NCBI RefSeq assembly: GCF_004402595.1
Contig: NZ_SOFY01000049.1
Span: 57,570-121,569 of the forward strand
DNA: 64,000 nucleotides
Direction of reading: 5' to 3'
Source: Cryobacterium shii
GTDB lineage: Bacteria > Actinomycetota > Actinomycetes > Actinomycetales > Microbacteriaceae
Numbering within the stretch: the first letter of the stretch is position 1; each line of letters opens with the position of its first letter. The position numbers were made by a program, and so were the translations under genes. Below are positions 43,552 to 51,733 of this stretch, one piece after another. The notes under the pieces were generated by a model. That model had not been told where the DNA came from, did no database searches, and was given only the letters and a program-made list of their open reading frames with translations.

Positions 43552-44436
43552 ATGACTTTCAACGACAACGCGAACATCGGCGGCGGCCGGGTCAGCAAGC
43601 GAGGCCGGAAGACAGGCGTCGCCGTGGGCGGCGGCGGGCTGGGCGTGCTCGCCCTGTTCCTGCTCTCCCAGTTCCTCGGCGTCGACCTGACCGGGCTCGC
43701 CGGGGGCGGCCAGTCGGCCGTCGAGCCCGGCAGCGTCTCGAACCTCGCCGAGTGCACGACCGGCGCGCAGGCCAACGCCGACGTGGGATGCCGGATGAAG
43801 GGTGCCGCGGCATCCCTCGACACCTACTGGACGGAGGAACTGCCCCTGCTCGGCGTCGCCTACCAGCAGCCGCAGCCGGTCGGGCTGTTCACCGACAGCA
43901 CGGACAGCGGCTGTGGCGCCGCATCGAGCGCCACCGGCCCGTTCTACTGCCCGCCCGACGCGACCATTTACATCGATACCGCGTTCTTCGACGATCTCCG
44001 CACCCGGTTCGGCTCGTCGGGCGGCCCGCTGGCCGAAATGTATGTCGTGGCGCACGAATGGGGCCACCACATCCAGAACCTGGAGGGAACCCTCCAGAAG
44101 TCCCAGGACGGGCAGACCGGGGCCGCTTCCAACGCGGTGCGGGTGGAATTGCAGGCCGACTGTTATGCCGGCGCGTGGGCCGGAGCGGCCTCCGAGACCC
44201 GGGACGCCGGCGGGGTGCCCTTCCTGAAACCGATCACGGAGGCGCAGATCCAGGATGCGCTCAGCGCGGCATCCGCCGTCGGAGACGACCGCATCCAGGC
44301 GGCCACTTCGGGGCAGGTGAACCCGGAGGCTTGGACCCACGGCTCCAGCGCCCAGCGCCAGCGGTGGTTCCAGACCGGCTTCGGCGGCGGCGCCGCCAGC
44401 TGCGACACGTTCGCCCCGGCCGACGCGGAGCTGTGA
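43552..44436 (+). CDS. YpfJ/KPN_02809-family neutral zinc metallopeptidase
   Basis: A 294-residue protein with an N-terminal NANIGGGRVSKRG segment, one membrane helix (about 24-41) and a zinc motif HEWGH at 168-172 (VVAHEWGHHIQNLEG). ELQADCYAGAWAG supplies the downstream Glu. Membrane-anchored with the peptidase outside. Substrate unknown. Starts 9 bases after pip, so possibly co-transcribed. Confidence 0.9.
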   Translation: MTFNDNANIGGGRVSKRGRKTGVAVGGGGLGVLALFLLSQFLGVDLTGLAGGGQSAVEPGSVSNLAECTTGAQANADVGCRMKGAAASLDTYWTEELPLLGVAYQQPQPVGLFTDSTDSGCGAASSATGPFYCPPDATIYIDTAFFDDLRTRFGSSGGPLAEMYVVAHEWGHHIQNLEGTLQKSQDGQTGAASNAVRVELQADCYAGAWAGAASETRDAGGVPFLKPITEAQIQDALSAASAVGDDRIQAATSGQVNPEAWTHGSSAQRQRWFQTGFGGGAASCDTFAPADAEL

Positions 44437-44482
44437 CTGCCGCTTCGCCGGCCGGCGCGGGCCGGCCGGCGAAGCGGCAGTC
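44435..44482. terminator. 22-bp perfect hairpin between convergent genes
   Basis: Arms 44435-44456 and 44461-44482 are exact inverted copies (core TGCCGCTTCGCCGGCC) with a 4-base loop. The left arm begins in the stop codon of the peptidase gene; the fibrinogen-like gene converges 19 bases on. A strong two-way terminator; its length is also compatible with a REP-like element. Confidence 0.75.
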
Positions 44483-44500
44483 GTTTCAGCTGCACTGGGC

Positions 44501-47416
44501 TCACTGACCCACTGCCGACAGCTCGAAGCTGTGGCTGGGGGTCGACTTGTAGTTGGAATGCACCTCCACCGCGATGACGTTGGCGCCGGTTCTGAGTGCC
44601 GACCCGGGAACGCTGACTGTCACCGGGTTGGCGACCGCGGTGGATGCGGATACCGCCACGGTGGCGTAGGTCGTGGACGTCACGGCGCCGGCGTTGATGT
44701 TCTTGCGCAGAACTTCCACTCCGTTGACGTAGGCGACGATGCCGTCGTCAGCGCGCGTGGTGAGCGTCATCGTTGCCACCTTCGTCGCATCGGCCACATC
44801 GAATGACTTGCGGTAGTACGACGTGAGCGGCTTGGGATCGGGGGACGTGAGAGTCGTGCCCAGGAGTGCCTGGCCCCAACCGAGCGGCGCCGCACCGGTC
44901 GACCACGTGGAGGAGTCGTATTCCGGCGCTTGCCACCCGGCCGGAGGCGCCGTTGCGCCGAACGAGTAGGCCCAGGTCGCACCGGTGTTGACGAATGTCG
45001 TCGTCACCGGCTGAGGCTCCGGAGCGGGCGCTGCGGCGACCACGGTGGCCGGTGTGCTGGCGGACCAGTTACCGGCGCTGTCGGCGGCCCGCACGAAGTA
45101 CTTCGTTCCGACGGCCGCTGCGGGCAGTGTCACGGTGAGCGAGCCTGTCGTCGCAACCACTCGGTCGTCACGGAGCACCTGGTACGACAGCCCGGCGCGG
45201 TTGTCGGTGGAACCGCTCCACTTCAGCACATCATTCGCACCCGAGGGCGTTACCGAGAGCCCGGACGGGGCACTGGGAGCCTGCGTGTCATTCTGCGCGA
45301 AGCGGACGAAACCGCCTGACCACTGCTTGGCGAAGTTGGACTTCACCGACGCCTCGTAGTCACCGCCGAACCAGGTGACGCCCGTCGAATCGTTGAACAG
45401 CGCCCACGCGCCGGCACCGTTTCGCTGGCTGACCATCGGGCTGAACGTCGAGATGGGCTTGCCGGTGACGTTGTCCCACGCACCCGCGCTGCTGATCTTC
45501 GTGGCCCGGGTCCAGCCCGTGCCCACCGACGGCCACCGTCGGGCGCCGGCGTAATTCGTGTAGAAGCAGTGGCATCCGCCGTAGACCGTTGTCCCGTCAC
45601 TGGAGATGGCCTGGAAGTCACCACCCGACTTGCCGACGTTGGTGCTCGTCTCGGTCATGCCCGTTCGGTCGTAGCTGTACAGCATGTGCTCTGACCCGCC
45701 GATCCAGACCTTGTCGCCGACTTCCTTGACCGCCTGCTGGTAGTTGGCGGTGCTGGAGAAGTCGATGGTCCAGGGGACGACCGACGCGTCTGCCGCGTTC
45801 AGCGCGGCGCCCTTGACGGCCGCGGTCGTCTTCGAGGCGGTGAAGTACCCCGCGAAATAGACCCGGTCTTTCTTCGGAGACGCATCGAGCGCCATCACCG
45901 TGCCGTTGAACTCGGGGTTCCAGGTGCGGTCGGGGGTTCCGTCCGTGACGGAAACCCGGCCCGCCGCTCGAATGTAGACCGGACTCGTGGCCGAGCCGCC
46001 GGTCATATGGGTGAATGTCCCACCGACGTACAGCAAGTTGTCCTGCACGTCCAGGGCACGAACAATCGGCACCCCGCCGCTGAGGTTGTTGATCAGCGTC
46101 GTGGTGAAGGTGGTGCTCGTGGCGCCCGTCGCGGGATCCAGGACGACCAGGCCGGCGCGAGCCGCTCCGTTGACCTGCGTGAAATAACCGCCGGCCGCGA
46201 TCCGCCCGTCCGGCAGCACGGCCAGTGCTTTGACCTGCTTGTCGAACGTCGGACGGAATGACGAAATGAACTCGCCGGTCTTCACGTCGAACGCTGCGAG
46301 ATAGGGCTGTGCAACCTGGCTGGCACCTGCCGACGTCTTCTGCACCGTGAGGAAGTTACCGCCGACGTATACGACGCCGTTGCCTTCAGCGAAGGCAGAC
46401 ACTTCGTTGCTGCCTTCCACCGAGTTGGGGCCGGCGCCCAGTCCACTGACTCCCCACACCGTCGGTTTGGCGAAGCTTTCGGCGGAGCCCGCCTTCTGGT
46501 ACTTGGCCGTCCCTGCATCGGGGATGGCGCTGTAGATGGCGCTGCTCAGCAGCTGGGGGCGAAGATAGACCTGTGTGAAGGGTCGGGGGTTTCCGGCGGT
46601 GGCGCTCGGGGCCCAGAGATAGCTGGCGGCATCGCTCGACCCGCGGGCGGCCGTCCCGAACCCGAACCCGGGCTGCCAGCCCTGATTGGCTCCGGTCACG
46701 GTTTCAATTCGATTCAGGGCGGTGCCCGATCCGAAGGCGCTGGTTTGGCCGCCGGTGCCGGAGAGGGTGCCGATCCGCCAGGACGCGACTCGCTGTTCGT
46801 TGTTGAACATCCACGACCACTCATCGCGTGGCGAGGAAAACGTGAAGGTGCTCTCCTGCCACGTTGTTCCGGCGATGTCGGCGGCGCGCCGCAGACGGAT
46901 GCCGTCCGGCAGAGATTTCACGGACTGTCCGTTCAGGAGCGCTCCGATCACCACGCTGGAGAGCTGCTTCGGGGCGAACGCCGCCTGGCCGGTTATCGTG
47001 CTGCGAACCTCGGCGGCGGCCCCCTGGCCTTCATCGGACTCGGACCATCCGCTCCTGCCCCGTCCGACCAGTACCCAACCGCCACCGGTGGTGTCCTGAT
47101 CACAGTAGAACTGTCCGGCGGACCCGAGTAGTGGTGTGTTCAACCAGTACACGCCGCTGGGCGCAGCGGGTGTGACCTGCTTGATCTCCCAGCAGGACGC
47201 TGCTGCCGTGGCTTCGGAGAGGCCGTCGGGTGATGCTGGCGCCGCACTGGCACCCACAGGTACCAACACCGAGGCGAGAATGACGCCGGCTGCCGCCAGG
47301 ACCCCGAGGCGTCCGGTCGTCGAACGGCCGTTCCGCCGTGGGTTGCGCGCGATGTGATTGCTCATCGTCCCGGCTTTCGGGTCGCGGGGGCGGGGCAGGG
47401 TCGGGGTGATTTTCAC
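44501..47416 (-). CDS. Large secreted protein: fibrinogen-like domain, beta-propeller, FN3 and C-terminal beta-sandwich
   Basis: A 971-residue exported protein. Signal peptide about 34-60. Residues about 75-300 resemble a fibrinogen-related domain: SCWEI, SGVYWL, then YCDQDTTGGGWVLVGRG at 104-120 (YCD near GGGW is the family hallmark). About 330-690 has propeller-like repeats (VKALAVLPDGRIAAGGYFTQVNG; LLYVGGTFTHM). A fibronectin type III domain (about 705-795; APSAPSGLSVTPSG) and a C-terminal carbohydrate-binding-like sandwich (TWAYSF...PLGWG) follow. GTG start supported by AGGAG 9 bases upstream. Likely binds surface glycan; activity unknown. Confidence 0.8.
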   Translation of the reverse strand: MKITPTLPRPRDPKAGTMSNHIARNPRRNGRSTTGRLGVLAAAGVILASVLVPVGASAAPASPDGLSEATAAASCWEIKQVTPAAPSGVYWLNTPLLGSAGQFYCDQDTTGGGWVLVGRGRSGWSESDEGQGAAAEVRSTITGQAAFAPKQLSSVVIGALLNGQSVKSLPDGIRLRRAADIAGTTWQESTFTFSSPRDEWSWMFNNEQRVASWRIGTLSGTGGQTSAFGSGTALNRIETVTGANQGWQPGFGFGTAARGSSDAASYLWAPSATAGNPRPFTQVYLRPQLLSSAIYSAIPDAGTAKYQKAGSAESFAKPTVWGVSGLGAGPNSVEGSNEVSAFAEGNGVVYVGGNFLTVQKTSAGASQVAQPYLAAFDVKTGEFISSFRPTFDKQVKALAVLPDGRIAAGGYFTQVNGAARAGLVVLDPATGATSTTFTTTLINNLSGGVPIVRALDVQDNLLYVGGTFTHMTGGSATSPVYIRAAGRVSVTDGTPDRTWNPEFNGTVMALDASPKKDRVYFAGYFTASKTTAAVKGAALNAADASVVPWTIDFSSTANYQQAVKEVGDKVWIGGSEHMLYSYDRTGMTETSTNVGKSGGDFQAISSDGTTVYGGCHCFYTNYAGARRWPSVGTGWTRATKISSAGAWDNVTGKPISTFSPMVSQRNGAGAWALFNDSTGVTWFGGDYEASVKSNFAKQWSGGFVRFAQNDTQAPSAPSGLSVTPSGANDVLKWSGSTDNRAGLSYQVLRDDRVVATTGSLTVTLPAAAVGTKYFVRAADSAGNWSASTPATVVAAAPAPEPQPVTTTFVNTGATWAYSFGATAPPAGWQAPEYDSSTWSTGAAPLGWGQALLGTTLTSPDPKPLTSYYRKSFDVADATKVATMTLTTRADDGIVAYVNGVEVLRKNINAGAVTSTTYATVAVSASTAVANPVTVSVPGSALRTGANVIAVEVHSNYKSTPSHSFELSAVGQ

Positions 47417-47604
47417 GGTGATGATCTCCTGTAGTTCGGGTTACAGGCGGACGATGGTCACAGCAGCCGATCGTCCTCGCCGCGTCAACAAGCAAACGTG
47501 AGAGAAAATCAGCAATGTGCGCAGCATAGCCCGATTGCAATTTGGTAAAAGCCCCCCCCCGTTCGAGTGGCAAATGGGGGGCGGTGACGGCGATCCGGAG
47601 TGGT

Positions 47605-48564
47605 CTAGGCGTTGCGGGCTCTGTGCGACGTTCTGCCTCCGGCGGGGCCGGCACCGTTGGCGGTGCGCAGATTGATGTACTTACGACGCATAGAAATCAC
47701 GGTGTGCAGAAGGTTCACGGCGAACATCGCGGTATACGCGATGACGAAAATTGGCGGGAGTCCCCACAGGAGAAACATCCAGCAGAAGGCTCCCGTGTCG
47801 GTCGGCAACAGCAGAAAAGACCGTGTTGGGCCCGCCTCGGGGGTTGGCGTCGAGTGCGGTTTGGATAATTGTTCGGCGAGGATCTGGCTCATGAATTCGA
47901 CCACGCTCACCAGGCAATAGCCCAGCACCACTGCGAGAACCCAGGACGGCTGACCCTGGATCGAGAATCCGACCAGCACTGCGAGGTGAATCGCCGGAGT
48001 TCGCCACGCGTCCACCACATGGTCCAGCCACTCTCCGGCCGGGCTGCCCGTGTGCTGCAGGCGGGCAACCTGGCCATCCGCGGAATCAAGCAGATAACCC
48101 GTCGCGAGCAGGATCGCCACGAGGACGCCCACCCATGGTCGGGGATCGCCGGTAACCAGGAGCGCGATCGCCGCGAGCGAGAAGGTCGCGCTGAGTGCCG
48201 TGACGGCGTTCGGAGTCCAGTGCATGGCAAAGGCTGCCGCAGCCGCATAGCGGCCGAGGCGCCGGTTCACCCAGCGCGTGTAGGCAGGCACGCCGATGCC
48301 CGGTTTCTGGGCGGCGTTCAGTCCGGTGAGCGCTTCGCGATACCGGTGCGTCCGCTCCTGGTTGGGGCCGAACCAGACCGAGCCGTGCCTCCGCTTCGCT
48401 GCTGCGGCGGAAGCCGCCCCGCCGGCTCCGGGATAATCGACAGGGCTCGGGGTCACCGCCGCTGATTCGAAGCCAGGATTGGGTTTCACGAGACCCGTGA
48501 GCCCCGTGGCCACGGCCCGGCGGCTGGAAAGCAAGGGACGAATCGGCTTCCGGTTGGGCGACAC
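47605..48564 (-). CDS. CDP-alcohol phosphatidyltransferase family protein
   Basis: A 319-residue membrane enzyme. The complete CDP-alcohol motif is present: D160-x2-D163-G-x2-A-R168-x8-G177-x3-D181-x3-D185 (starts DSADGQVAR). About six helices lie between residues 105 and 290. The N-terminal 100 residues are hydrophilic and unlike phospholipid synthases. It transfers a phospho-alcohol from a CDP-linked donor. Its place in a polysaccharide locus suggests glycan decoration or a lipid carrier. GTG start with AGGAG 5 bases upstream. Confidence 0.88.
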   Translation of the reverse strand: MSPNRKPIRPLLSSRRAVATGLTGLVKPNPGFESAAVTPSPVDYPGAGGAASAAAAKRRHGSVWFGPNQERTHRYREALTGLNAAQKPGIGVPAYTRWVNRRLGRYAAAAAFAMHWTPNAVTALSATFSLAAIALLVTGDPRPWVGVLVAILLATGYLLDSADGQVARLQHTGSPAGEWLDHVVDAWRTPAIHLAVLVGFSIQGQPSWVLAVVLGYCLVSVVEFMSQILAEQLSKPHSTPTPEAGPTRSFLLLPTDTGAFCWMFLLWGLPPIFVIAYTAMFAVNLLHTVISMRRKYINLRTANGAGPAGGRTSHRARNA

Positions 48565-48625
48565 GGGGACTCCTTTGACTTTAATCGGTGCCCATTCGGC
48601 ACGGTAGTGAGTGGAACCAACTCGA

Positions 48626-49315
48626 TCAGCAGGCGAAGTCGTCCGGAAACGACCGGGCGACGACTTTCCAGGCGCCGGAGATGTACTGCAACGTATAGAG
48701 GTTCAAAGCTCGCTGCGTGCCGGGAGTGCCGACCGGCTCACCGTCGGCGTCGAGCGTTCGAACCTTGCTGGAGTCGACGCAGGCCTGGGCGACGACGGTG
48801 GCGGGATCGGCCGCTGGGTCTGACCGCACGATCGTCAGGGCCTCGATGGTGGCGGCGCCCTCACGTTTCCAGCCATTCGTTTCCAGCTCCTGCGTGTCGT
48901 TCTGGGCTTCGGCGAGGATGGCCCCGGACGCCGCCGCGGTCAGGTCGTCGGTGGCGCCCGAACCTGTCGGGTCCACCGCGACGGAGGCCTTTAGGAACTT
49001 CTCCACCGCCGCGGTGGCTTGTTCGGGTGGCAAGGGCTCTGGGGCGCCGGGCTTGGTGGCTGGCCCGGGTGCTTCGGCGGGAGCGGGGCCGGGTTCTGGG
49101 GCCGCGGGCGCGGGGGTGCTGCCGGGCGTGTTGGTTCCACGCGGTGAAGCGGATTCGCTCGAAAGGCGTGTGCCGCCCGCGGGTGTGTTCGCTTCGGACT
49201 GGACCGGCCAGGAGAAATAGGCGGCCGCGGTCAGCGCGACGACGGCAACAGCGGCCGCGCCCAGCATCCTTTTTGCCCGCCGTCGACGTCGCGTGGGAAT
49301 GTCCTGATCTTTCAC
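48626..49315 (-). CDS. Membrane-anchored hypothetical protein with Pro/Ala-rich stalk
   Basis: Not recognised. 229 residues: basic N-terminus (RRRRRAKR), one membrane helix (about 17-36), a Pro/Ala/Glu-rich stalk (about 45-95) and an extracytoplasmic alpha+beta domain (about 97-229) with VEKFLKASVAVDP and VVAQACVDSSKV...NLYTLQYISGAWKVV. The domain's layout recalls NTF2-like extracellular folds of actinobacterial envelope proteins. Lies between the CDP-alcohol enzyme and the flippase, so probably part of the locus. Confidence 0.75.
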   Translation of the reverse strand: MKDQDIPTRRRRRAKRMLGAAAVAVVALTAAAYFSWPVQSEANTPAGGTRLSSESASPRGTNTPGSTPAPAAPEPGPAPAEAPGPATKPGAPEPLPPEQATAAVEKFLKASVAVDPTGSGATDDLTAAASGAILAEAQNDTQELETNGWKREGAATIEALTIVRSDPAADPATVVAQACVDSSKVRTLDADGEPVGTPGTQRALNLYTLQYISGAWKVVARSFPDDFAC

Positions 49316-49448
49316 AAGTGGTCTCCTGTGTCGGGTTCACATACGCGCAGGTTCACGCAGGGAGATAAATGAAACATGCTCGAAATTTCTCTTAAGATAG
49401 CCCGACTTCTCAAATCGCCGAGCCCCTTGCGTTGTGACGTTCCTTTCG

Positions 49449-50969
49449 TCAGGCGCGGGTGAACCGAACGAGGTCGGTGAGGTGCAGTCGCTTCCGGTCG
49501 AGTGCGCACCACACGAGAAAGAGGGCTGCGCCGATCGCCAGGGTCAATACCAAGGCGAGCATCGTCTCTCCCAGTGTCTGGAGCAGTATGAGCGCGGGGA
49601 TGCCGAAGGTCGCGATGGGGATCACTAGGGCGTAAGCGATCGTCGGCGCCCAGATTCTGATGCCGATGAAATGGCGCACCTCGGCGGCCGCGAGCATGGC
49701 GTCGATCAGCATGCTCAACGCCCACGAGATCGCGGCGCCGTTGATGCCGATCAGGGGGACGAGGATCACGTTGCCGAGAACGTTGATGACCAGGACGACC
49801 GCCTTGTTGAAGGCAGCCCAACCGCTGCGCCCACTCATCAGCAGAACCGAATGAATGTTGCCGGCGGTGAATGTCAGGACGGCGCCGACACAGAGGATCA
49901 CGAGCACCCCTGCTCCCGCCTCGAAGCCCGGTCCCAGCAGGCGGAGCACGACCGGTGCGAACGCGGCTAGCACCACGTAGATGGGGGTGCTGATCAGGAC
50001 GAGCCAAATGGCGGCGGTTCGATACAAATGCTCGATATCGGCGAACTTCTTCGCGAACAACAGTGCGCTGAATCGGGTCGAGACCACGATCCGCAGCGCC
50101 GTGTCGACGATGAACCCCGCCGCCACGAGACGGCTGGCGCCGCCGTAGACGCCGGCGGAGGCTGAACCGGCGAGGAATCCGACGATGAGTATGCCCAGCC
50201 AGAGGATCGACTGCTCCAACCCGGCGGACAGGACGCGGGGGAGCGCGTACATCACCACGCTCGTTCGGAGCGCCGGCTGGACGCGCCAGACGCCCCGCAG
50301 GCCGGCGGCTCTTTCGTGGCGCCTCACTTGGAAGCCGAGTACGACGAGGGCCGCGACGAGGGCGATGACCACCGGTGCCGCCCAGGCCACCGTCACGGCG
50401 ACCAGTGACCCTCCGGCGATCGCCACCAGCCAGACACCACCGGTACGAAGGCTGGGCATGGCGATGCTTCCCACGCTGACGTAGGGCAGAACCCCACCCA
50501 GACCCCTGGTCGCGGCCAGCGCCACGAGCATCAAAGCTCCCGCCGGCAGGAACCAGCCGGCGGCAGCGATCGCCTGGGCCACATCGGCGGCATGACGGTC
50601 ACCCGACAGGGCGAACGTCGGCGCGAGGGCGATCATCCCGATCGCGCAGACGATGCCGCACGCTGCCGTGACCAGGAACATCATGGCGAGGGTGCCCCGG
50701 ATCTTCGACGGATCGTTGGCGCTGAGGCGCGGCATGATCCACACGGCCACCGAGTCCATCCCCGCCCGCGCGAGGCTCAACACAATGGTGAAGACAGCTA
50801 TCGCTTGCAGGATCACCCCGGACCCGGTATCACCCAGGACACGGGCCAGGACCACAGTCAGGACAAATCCCATGAAGGCGCTCGTCGCCGCACCCAGGAA
50901 ACCCGCCGCGCCTTCGCGCGCCAGTTTCCCAGAGCTGTTGTCGATGACTCCTACTTTTACTTCGGTCAC
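49449..50969 (-). CDS. wzx: Polysaccharide flippase (Wzx/MATE-like)
   Basis: A 506-residue protein with twelve to fourteen helices. Typical blocks: GFLGAATSAFMGFVLTVVLARVLGDTGSGVILQAIAVFTI near the N-terminus and AGVYGGASRLVAAGFIVDTALR in the middle. It should flip undecaprenyl-linked oligosaccharide across the membrane. The GTG at 50969 overlaps the WecG-type gene stop (GTGA). Longer upstream in-frame residues are rejected. Confidence 0.87.
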   Translation of the reverse strand: MTEVKVGVIDNSSGKLAREGAAGFLGAATSAFMGFVLTVVLARVLGDTGSGVILQAIAVFTIVLSLARAGMDSVAVWIMPRLSANDPSKIRGTLAMMFLVTAACGIVCAIGMIALAPTFALSGDRHAADVAQAIAAAGWFLPAGALMLVALAATRGLGGVLPYVSVGSIAMPSLRTGGVWLVAIAGGSLVAVTVAWAAPVVIALVAALVVLGFQVRRHERAAGLRGVWRVQPALRTSVVMYALPRVLSAGLEQSILWLGILIVGFLAGSASAGVYGGASRLVAAGFIVDTALRIVVSTRFSALLFAKKFADIEHLYRTAAIWLVLISTPIYVVLAAFAPVVLRLLGPGFEAGAGVLVILCVGAVLTFTAGNIHSVLLMSGRSGWAAFNKAVVLVINVLGNVILVPLIGINGAAISWALSMLIDAMLAAAEVRHFIGIRIWAPTIAYALVIPIATFGIPALILLQTLGETMLALVLTLAIGAALFLVWCALDRKRLHLTDLVRFTRA

Positions 50970-51733
50970 GGGAGGATGACCCGTGTCCGCCTGCGCAGGA
51001 GTTGCCGCGCGAGCCGCAGGATGAAAGCCGGGTTGCCGATCAGATAGCGGGAGGCAAGCCGCCGAGGCTCGAGCATCAGGCGCCACAGCCATTCCAGGCC
51101 CGAGGAGAGCATCCACCGTGGCGCACGCCGGTTATCGCCACTGGCCCAGTCGAAAAGCCCCCCGCAGGTCAAGATCACGTGAGCGTTGAGCTGGTGCCGG
51201 TGCGCCTCGATCCAGTACTGCTGCATCGGGTCACCCAAGCCCACGAACAGGAGGTCCGGCTTGAACGCGTTGATCTCGTCGATGACCTGCAACACCTCGC
51301 CGGGCGCCGTGTAGCCGTCGCGACCGTCGATGACCAGTCCGGGATTGGCTTCGCGGAGTCGGGCAGCTGCGCGGGCGGCGACGCCCGGCTTGCTGCCGTA
51401 GAGAAAAATGCGCTTGCCCCGCTCCGCCGCGACCGCCGCGAGCGGGTTGATCAGATCGGTGGTCGCGATTCGCTCGGGAAGCCCAGCGCCCAGGAGCCTG
51501 GATGCCCAGACAATCGATTGACCGTCGGGGTACCGTAGGTCCGCCCCCCGCAGCACCTTGCGGAAGCCCCTGTCTGTGGCCGCCAGGTTGCACACCGCAG
51601 CGTTGACGCCGACTGCCACCCGGGTGCCCCGGACAGCGGTCCACTGAATGATGGTTTCCACGATCTCGGCACCGGTGAGCCGGCTCACCGGCACATTGAT
51701 CACCCGCACGTTGTCCATTCGAATGGTGGTCAT
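50966..51733 (-). CDS. WecG/TagA/CpsF-family glycosyltransferase
   Basis: A 255-residue GT26-type transferase. Characteristic blocks: NAAVCNLAATDRGFRKVL, ADLRYPDGQSIVWASRLLG, FLYGSKPGVA, and VGLGDPMQQYWIEAH. Members add N-acetylmannosamine(uronic acid) or other sugars to lipid-linked glycan. Overlaps the Wzz gene (stop/start overlap) and the flippase gene. Confidence 0.92.
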   Translation of the reverse strand: MTTIRMDNVRVINVPVSRLTGAEIVETIIQWTAVRGTRVAVGVNAAVCNLAATDRGFRKVLRGADLRYPDGQSIVWASRLLGAGLPERIATTDLINPLAAVAAERGKRIFLYGSKPGVAARAAARLREANPGLVIDGRDGYTAPGEVLQVIDEINAFKPDLLFVGLGDPMQQYWIEAHRHQLNAHVILTCGGLFDWASGDNRRAPRWMLSSGLEWLWRLMLEPRRLASRYLIGNPAFILRLARQLLRRRTRVILP

